DNA of 11,361 bases. Source: Bacteroidales bacterium (GTDB lineage Bacteria > Bacteroidota > Bacteroidia > Bacteroidales > Bacteroidaceae). The stretch is from positions 1 through 11,361 of the forward strand of contig SFEK01000085.1 of assembly GCA_004557285.1 (NCBI GenBank), in the 5' to 3' direction. Numbering within the stretch: the first letter of the stretch is position 1; each line of letters opens with the position of its first letter. Below the pieces are notes generated by a model that saw nothing but the letters and a program-made list of their open reading frames with translations, did no database searches and was not told the origin of the DNA. The position numbers and the translations under genes were made by a program. This document shows positions 8,337 through 11,361 of this stretch, piece after piece.

Positions 8337-8726
8337 ATGAAACGACTTTCCATCATCATCGTCACCTACAACTCGGAGAAAGACATCTACGACTGCATCA
8401 ACAGCATCAGGCAGTGGACAGACATCCCCACGGAAGCGCTGGAACTGATTGTCGTGGATAACAACAGCCGAGACACCGATGCCATGTTTGCACAACTACG
8501 TGAGTTGTATGGCAACGACGTCGTGCTCATCAAGAACACCCGCAATGGAGGCTATGGGCAGGGCAACAACATGGGCATACGCCAGGCCACGGCACCTGTC
8601 ATTCTCATCATGAATCCTGATGTGCGCCTGATGGAACCCGTGTTCCAAACCGCCCTGAATGCCTTCGACCAGTGGAAAGACCTCAGCATATATGGCATGA
8701 AACAGAGAATAATACATACAAAATAA
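8337..8726 (+). pseudogene. GT2 glycosyltransferase, N-terminal fragment of a broken gene
   Basis: First 129 codons of a GT2 of the rhamnosyltransferase-like kind, beginning MKRLSIIIVTYNSEKDIYDC. It contains IVVDNNSRD (D41), the glycine-rich NGGYGQGNNMGIRQA that is characteristic of this subgroup, and NPDVRL (N93-D95) in the DXD position. It then runs to ALNAFDQWKDLSIYGMKQ and ends at a TAA after a short non-homologous tail (RIIHTK). Intact members are about 280-310 residues long, and the middle section with the acceptor loop and the FDE-x-F start of the second motif is missing. The rest of the protein is found just downstream in another frame (8735-9082). The gene starts 9 bases after the previous stop, in operon spacing. 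A fragment with the nucleotide-binding half only is very unlikely to be active alone. The lesion may be a real deletion or a local assembly error. Confidence 0.8.
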
Positions 8727-8734
8727 CATTATCA

Positions 8735-9082
8735 ATGGAAAACATGTATGGTGAAGAAGAAGACATCCACTACCGAATGAGAAAGAAGGGCTTTGCACAC
8801 ATGGTATATAATCCCCGGTTGCACTATATCCACCTCACAAAAGAGCGTGAGCCTAATCTTGCCTACGAAATCAAACTGCTGGACGTGGCCATCGCACAAA
8901 GCAGGAAGAAAGGATGCACGGAAAGAAGAATCATCAAGAACAGGCTGGAAAACAACACCATACTGCTGCTGCGCGAAAAACTGCTTGTATGGAAAGGGAA
9001 AAAAGACAAGAGGCAACTGCACCTGCTCCAAGAGTTCAGAAAAGAAATCAAACAACGCCTCAAACGCTACAACAAGCCCTGA
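8735..9082 (+). pseudogene. GT2 glycosyltransferase, C-terminal fragment of the same broken gene
   Basis: Remaining C-terminal part of the GT2 begun at 8337, now in frame +2 relative to it. It opens with ENMYGEEEDIHYRMRKKGF, the catalytic-base motif of GT2 rhamnosyltransferase-like enzymes (normally FDE-x-F-M-Y-x-E-E-x-D), then NPRLHYIHL and a long basic helical tail (LLVWKGKKDKRQLHLLQEFR and onward) that commonly ends this family. The frame is open back to an ATG at 8672 that overlaps the first fragment, but residues from 8672 to about 8732 resemble nothing in the family. If translated, the ATG at 8735 or 8744 would be the likely start; no Shine-Dalgarno is seen. About 60-70 residues between GMKQ and MYGEEED seem lost, judged from the usual spacing in the family. 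It is followed by 52 bases and the next glycosyltransferase. Confidence 0.78.
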
Positions 9083-9134
9083 TGAATATTTCATCCTATT
9101 GAAAAAAGACAGAACATATATAAAATCCACACCC

Positions 9135-9944
9135 ATGATCAGCGTCATCATCCCAACCTATAAACCTGGAGCCTATCTCTGGAAATGCTTGGACAGCTTA
9201 GAGTCGCAAACGATGGACAAGCAGCAATACGAGGTCATCATCATCCTGAATGGATGCCGTGACCCTTATTATGAGCACATCATCCATCACATCGGCAAGT
9301 ACTCGATGAACATTCATGTGGCACAGACGGATGTTGCGGGAGTATCGAATGCGAGGAATATCGGGTTGGATATTTCCAAAGGAGAACAGGTGTGTTTTGT
9401 CGACGACGACGACTGGGTATCTGAAGAATACCTGCAACAGCTCTTTTCAGCCGTCAAGAAAACGGGATTCATCACGGTTTCCAATGTAGAAGCCATTGAT
9501 GAAACAAGCGGCAAGACACGTGCCGACTATCTCTCCAGCGTTTATCAATCGTTGTGTAGCCAAAAGACGGTGGGACTGCTGAAAGCCCGAAGACTGTTGT
9601 CGTCGTCGTGCTGCAAGATGATACCGAAAGAGGTCATCGGGAAAGACAGGTTTAACACACGCCTTTCCAGAGGAGAGGATGCGCTGTTTATGGCACAAAT
9701 CAGCAGCAAAGTGAAGGGAGTGGCACTTGCTGATGCCAAAGCGGTGTATTTCCGCCTGCTGCGCACAGGCTCCGCATCACGCTCAGACAAGAGTCTGAAA
9801 CGTGCCTGCGGTGATTTCCTGCTTCAAGAGTACAGTTTCCTCAAGGTCTATCTGTCTGACATCCGCCACTACAACCATTTATTCTTTCTGGGAAGGTTCT
9901 TGGCGGTTTTCAAAGGAACCATCATCAAGTATTTCAGCGATTAA
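9135..9944 (+). CDS. Family 2 glycosyltransferase (GT-A fold), compact
   Basis: GT2 enzyme of 269 residues, expected to add a sugar to the lipid-linked repeat unit at the inner membrane. Motifs in order: ISVIIPTYKPGAYLWKCLDS at the start, an EVIIILNGCRD segment (N in place of the more usual D-D at the nucleotide strand), DVAGVSNARNIGLDISKGEQ, the metal-binding run of four aspartates D90-D93 (VDDDDW), and SRGEDALFM with E181/D182 as the likely catalytic-base site. The frame is open much further upstream, but that part is a shadow of the broken GT2; the ATG at 9135 places the first beta strand at residue 2, as is normal. The leader is A-rich without Shine-Dalgarno, 52 bases after the pseudogene. 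Its TAA stop overlaps the TAA of the convergent GH16 gene. Donor and acceptor sugars are unknown. Confidence 0.88.
   Translation: MISVIIPTYKPGAYLWKCLDSLESQTMDKQQYEVIIILNGCRDPYYEHIIHHIGKYSMNIHVAQTDVAGVSNARNIGLDISKGEQVCFVDDDDWVSEEYLQQLFSAVKKTGFITVSNVEAIDETSGKTRADYLSSVYQSLCSQKTVGLLKARRLLSSSCCKMIPKEVIGKDRFNTRLSRGEDALFMAQISSKVKGVALADAKAVYFRLLRTGSASRSDKSLKRACGDFLLQEYSFLKVYLSDIRHYNHLFFLGRFLAVFKGTIIKYFSD
9941..9944. other. Tail-to-tail overlap of two stop codons in TTAA
   Basis: The palindrome TTAA holds both stop codons: TAA of the + strand glycosyltransferase at 9942-9944 and TAA of the - strand GH16 gene, read from 9943 to 9941. There is no space for a dedicated intergenic terminator, and I see no strong hairpin with a T-tract around it. 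Transcripts from the two sides must therefore overlap or end inside each other's coding region. Confidence 0.9.
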
Positions 9945-10699
9945 CGCTTCTTCTGATACACCCTTATCCAGTCAAACTCGGTGACGTAAGTGGATTTCGT
10001 GTTGGGAACACCGGCAATCGACCCGTTGCACACACTTTGGTTCAGTCGCAAGAACATGGGCTGGTCAAAGGTCCATTGGCCATTAGCCAGCAGTTGGGCA
10101 TCCAACGATTTGCTATATCTTCCCACCACCTTGCCATCGACAGTCCACACCACCTCTCTTGGTGTCCATGCCATGCCATAGACATGCCATTTGGTCACAT
10201 CAACCTGGTGCCTGAACATATTCTTCTCCTTGTGTTTGGGAGTATTCACCGTATATTGTGAATGAATGGTGTGCACCGTTTCTTTCTTTTTTCCGAAAGC
10301 CTCAACAATGTCAATTTCCGAATACAGTTTGTGCCGGCTCGGGTCGTTTCTGATCCACACTGCCGGCGAATTGCCGCTTTTGACATTGGTTCGCATCCGC
10401 ACTTCCACCTTGCCGTATTTCATCTCATACATCCCCATGGTCTCAATGGCACCGGTCAGCATGGCTGCAGTGTCGGTTTTCAAGTCTTTGTTGGGAATGG
10501 CCCTACACACCAGTTTCCCGTTCTTGATAAACACCACCTTTTTGCTGTCGGATATCCATCTTGCCCATCGGCTTGGATTGCGCAAGCACCTCTTCCACTT
10601 CTTGCTGTCAGGCTGCGAGCCGTTGGGCTGATTGAACTCATCGGCAAACACCAGTTGATAACCCTCATTGCTCAACACATTGTCATCAGCTGTTGCCGA
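9941..10699 (-). CDS. Glycoside hydrolase family 16, N-terminus lost at the junction
   Basis: GH16 retaining endo-glycosidase, a family acting on beta-1,3/1,4-glucans, galactans and related polymers. The recognisable sequence starts ATADDNVLSNEGYQLVFADE at about 10,694; ATA before DD looks like the end of a signal peptide, so the mature enzyme of about 248 residues is nearly complete but the signal peptide and start codon are gone. Catalytic motif SEIDIVEAFG: nucleophile Glu at 10316-10318, assisting Asp at 10310-10312, acid/base Glu at 10301-10303, in the six-residue E-x-D-x-x-E form of laminarinase-like GH16. Other family landmarks are YEMKYGKVEVRMRTN, NSPAVWI, WHVYGMAWTPREVVWTVDGK and the C-terminal EFDWIRVYQK. 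The frame stays open to 10948, but that extension is antisense to the transketolase and not part of the protein. It converges on the glycan operon, suggesting a role on the polymer made there, as with ExoK of the succinoglycan cluster; substrate unproven. Confidence 0.87.
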   Translation of the reverse strand, partial: SATADDNVLSNEGYQLVFADEFNQPNGSQPDSKKWKRCLRNPSRWARWISDSKKVVFIKNGKLVCRAIPNKDLKTDTAAMLTGAIETMGMYEMKYGKVEVRMRTNVKSGNSPAVWIRNDPSRHKLYSEIDIVEAFGKKKETVHTIHSQYTVNTPKHKEKNMFRHQVDVTKWHVYGMAWTPREVVWTVDGKVVGRYSKSLDAQLLANGQWTFDQPMFLRLNQSVCNGSIAGVPNTKSTYVTEFDWIRVYQKKR

Positions 10700-10703
10700 A
10701 GTG
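10688..10703. other. Junction between Bacteroidales-type and Firmicutes-type DNA
   Basis: Left of this point the - strand encodes the mature start of GH16; right of it the + strand encodes the middle of a transketolase subunit, beginning AEVNDIAPLGDKWAAFGW. Both genes are cut at the same place and in incompatible orientations. GC rises, GC-ending codons become dominant and a clear Shine-Dalgarno appears further right. There are no inverted repeats, target duplications or transposase sequences at the break that I can see. The exact base cannot be fixed, because the last residues of the signal peptide and the transketolase AVAE stretch could share a few bases. A chimeric assembly is the simplest reading. 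Confidence 0.8.
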
Positions 10704-10973
10704 AACGACATTGCCCCGCTGGGCGACAAATGGGCAGCCTTTGGCTGGAACGTAATTGATGTGAAGGACGGCAACGATCTGGAGCAGGTTGAGAACGCCG
10801 TGGCACAGGCCAAGCTTAACCGCGGCAGCGGCAAGCCCACCATGATCATTCTGAACACCCAGAAGGGCTGCGGCGTCCAGTGGATCGTAGATCTGGGCAC
10901 CGGCAACCACAACTGCCCGGTCAGCGAAGAGCAGGCCGAAGCTGCCATCCGCGAAATCAGAGGGGAGGACTAA
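10695..10973 (+). CDS. Transketolase N-terminal subunit, 3' fragment
   Basis: Final 92 or so codons of the thiamine-diphosphate-binding N-terminal subunit of a split transketolase. Family features visible: DIAPLGDKWAAFGWNVIDVKDGND, which follows the TPP/metal site in intact proteins, then NRGSGKPTMIILNTQKGCGV, the substrate-binding (K-T-x-K-G-x-G-like) segment, and a C-terminal helix ending REIRGED. Intact subunits are about 270-285 residues, so roughly the first two thirds, including the GDG...N TPP site, are absent. The frame is open upstream to an ATG at 10668, but that part is antisense GH16 sequence and the ATG is not a true start. The stop is 3 bases before the C-terminal subunit gene. 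Split transketolases serve the pentose phosphate pathway in many Clostridia; some paralogues act in sugar-specific catabolic routes, and this fragment does not say which. Confidence 0.85.
   Translation, partial: AEVNDIAPLGDKWAAFGWNVIDVKDGNDLEQVENAVAQAKLNRGSGKPTMIILNTQKGCGVQWIVDLGTGNHNCPVSEEQAEAAIREIRGED
10961..10968 (+). promoter_or_regulatory. Shine-Dalgarno site for the transketolase C-terminal subunit
   Basis: AGGGGAGG lies within the last codons of the N-terminal subunit, 8 bases before the ATG at 10977. It fixes that start. A strong site of this kind is ordinary in Firmicutes and contrasts with the A-rich leaders over most of the left part of the window. Confidence 0.7.
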
Positions 10974-10976
10974 TCA

Positions 10977-11361
10977 ATGGAAATGAGAGCTGTTTATGCC
11001 GCATGCCTTGCGGAACTGATGGAAAAGGACCGGCACGTCTGCGTCCTGGATGCGGACCTGGCCAAAGCCAGCGGCACCCTTGGCCTGTATGAGCGTTTCC
11101 CTGAGCAGATGTTTGACTGCGGCGTCGCCGAGCAGAACATGGCCTCCATCGCGGCTGGCCTCTCCAGCTACGGCTTCAAGCCCTGGATCGAGAGCTTTAC
11201 TCCCTTTGCCACCCGCCGTATCTGCGACCAGGTCGCCATCTCCATCTCCTATGCCAAGCGCAACGTTAAGATCGTTGGCACTGACCCCGGCATCGCGGCC
11301 GAGCTCAACGGCGGTACCCACATGAGCATGGAGGATATCGGTGTTCTCCGTTCCATCCCCG
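10977..11361 (+). CDS. Transketolase C-terminal subunit, 3' end cut by window
   Basis: First 128 codons of the C-terminal half of a split transketolase (intact length about 310), which supplies the pyrimidine-binding domain that pairs with the N-terminal subunit to form the active site. It begins MEMRAVYAACLAELMEKD and contains VCVLDADLAKASGT, then CGVAEQNMASIAAGL, where E52 matches the conserved glutamate that activates the thiamine diphosphate aminopyrimidine, then WIESFTPFATRRICDQVAIS and the start of the next core strand (NVKIVGTDPGIAAELNGGTH). The frame remains open to the last base. The ATG is preceded by AGGGGAGG and follows the N-terminal subunit stop by 3 bases, the usual two-gene order. 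GC-rich codons match the adjoining transketolase fragment and not the glycan operon. Confidence 0.9.
   Translation, partial: MEMRAVYAACLAELMEKDRHVCVLDADLAKASGTLGLYERFPEQMFDCGVAEQNMASIAAGLSSYGFKPWIESFTPFATRRICDQVAISISYAKRNVKIVGTDPGIAAELNGGTHMSMEDIGVLRSIP

Noticed and set aside
8793..9134. Longer N-terminus for the GT2 at 9135
   Set aside because: The upstream in-frame sequence overlaps the C-terminal fragment of the broken GT2 and is Ser/Thr/Lys-rich shadow. The first GT-A strand starts at the ATG at 9135.
10668..10694. ATG at 10668 as the start of a small transketolase-related protein
   Set aside because: The codons before about 10,695 are antisense GH16 sequence, so this start exists only because of the junction.
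10640..10760. Insertion sequence or integrase-mediated insertion at the junction
   Set aside because: No terminal inverted repeats, target duplication, tRNA end or transposase sequence could be seen on either side.
9941..10948. 335-codon - strand frame as one protein with an extra N-terminal domain on GH16
   Set aside because: The first 80 or so codons are the antisense of the transketolase subunit. The frame simply stays open across the junction by chance.

Overview
The window reads as two unrelated pieces of gut-type bacterial DNA joined near base 10,690. Bases 1 to about 10,690 look like a Bacteroidales genome, probably Prevotellaceae: GC near 50 %, mostly A-rich leaders without Shine-Dalgarno sites, and a multi-SLBB export protein of the Bacteroidetes kind. 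Bases from about 10,695 to the end have visibly higher GC, strong Shine-Dalgarno spacing and a split transketolase typical of Firmicutes/Clostridia (it resembles Faecalibacterium-type proteins, by eye only).

The left piece is a Wzx/Wzy-dependent capsule or exopolysaccharide operon on the + strand. In order it holds an outer-membrane SLBB export protein (5' end cut by the window), a Wzz-like chain-length/co-polymerase protein, a Wzx flippase, a TupA-like ATP-grasp ligase, a Wzy polymerase and a family 2 glycosyltransferase (GT2). These are followed by a second GT2 broken by an internal deletion plus frameshift (8337-9082) and a third, intact GT2. Genes are packed tightly: a 1-base gap before wzx, 5 bases before the ATP-grasp gene, and an ATGA overlap between wzy and the first GT2. 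A secreted-type GH16 glycosidase on the - strand converges on the last GT2, and the two stop codons share TTAA.

Together the GT2 enzymes would build a lipid-linked repeat unit, the ATP-grasp protein may add an amino-acid or acyl group, Wzx flips the unit, Wzy and Wzz polymerise it, and the SLBB protein exports it. The GH16 enzyme may trim or release the product. No initiating sugar-phosphate transferase and no nucleotide-sugar genes lie in the window.

The right piece holds the last third of a transketolase N-terminal subunit and the first 128 codons of the C-terminal subunit. The GH16 gene loses its signal peptide and start at the same point where the transketolase loses its first two thirds. 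The simplest explanation is a chimeric contig, with real recombination as the less likely alternative.

No tRNA, rRNA, CRISPR array, insertion sequence or clear terminator was seen, and no gene-free stretch exceeds 300 bases.
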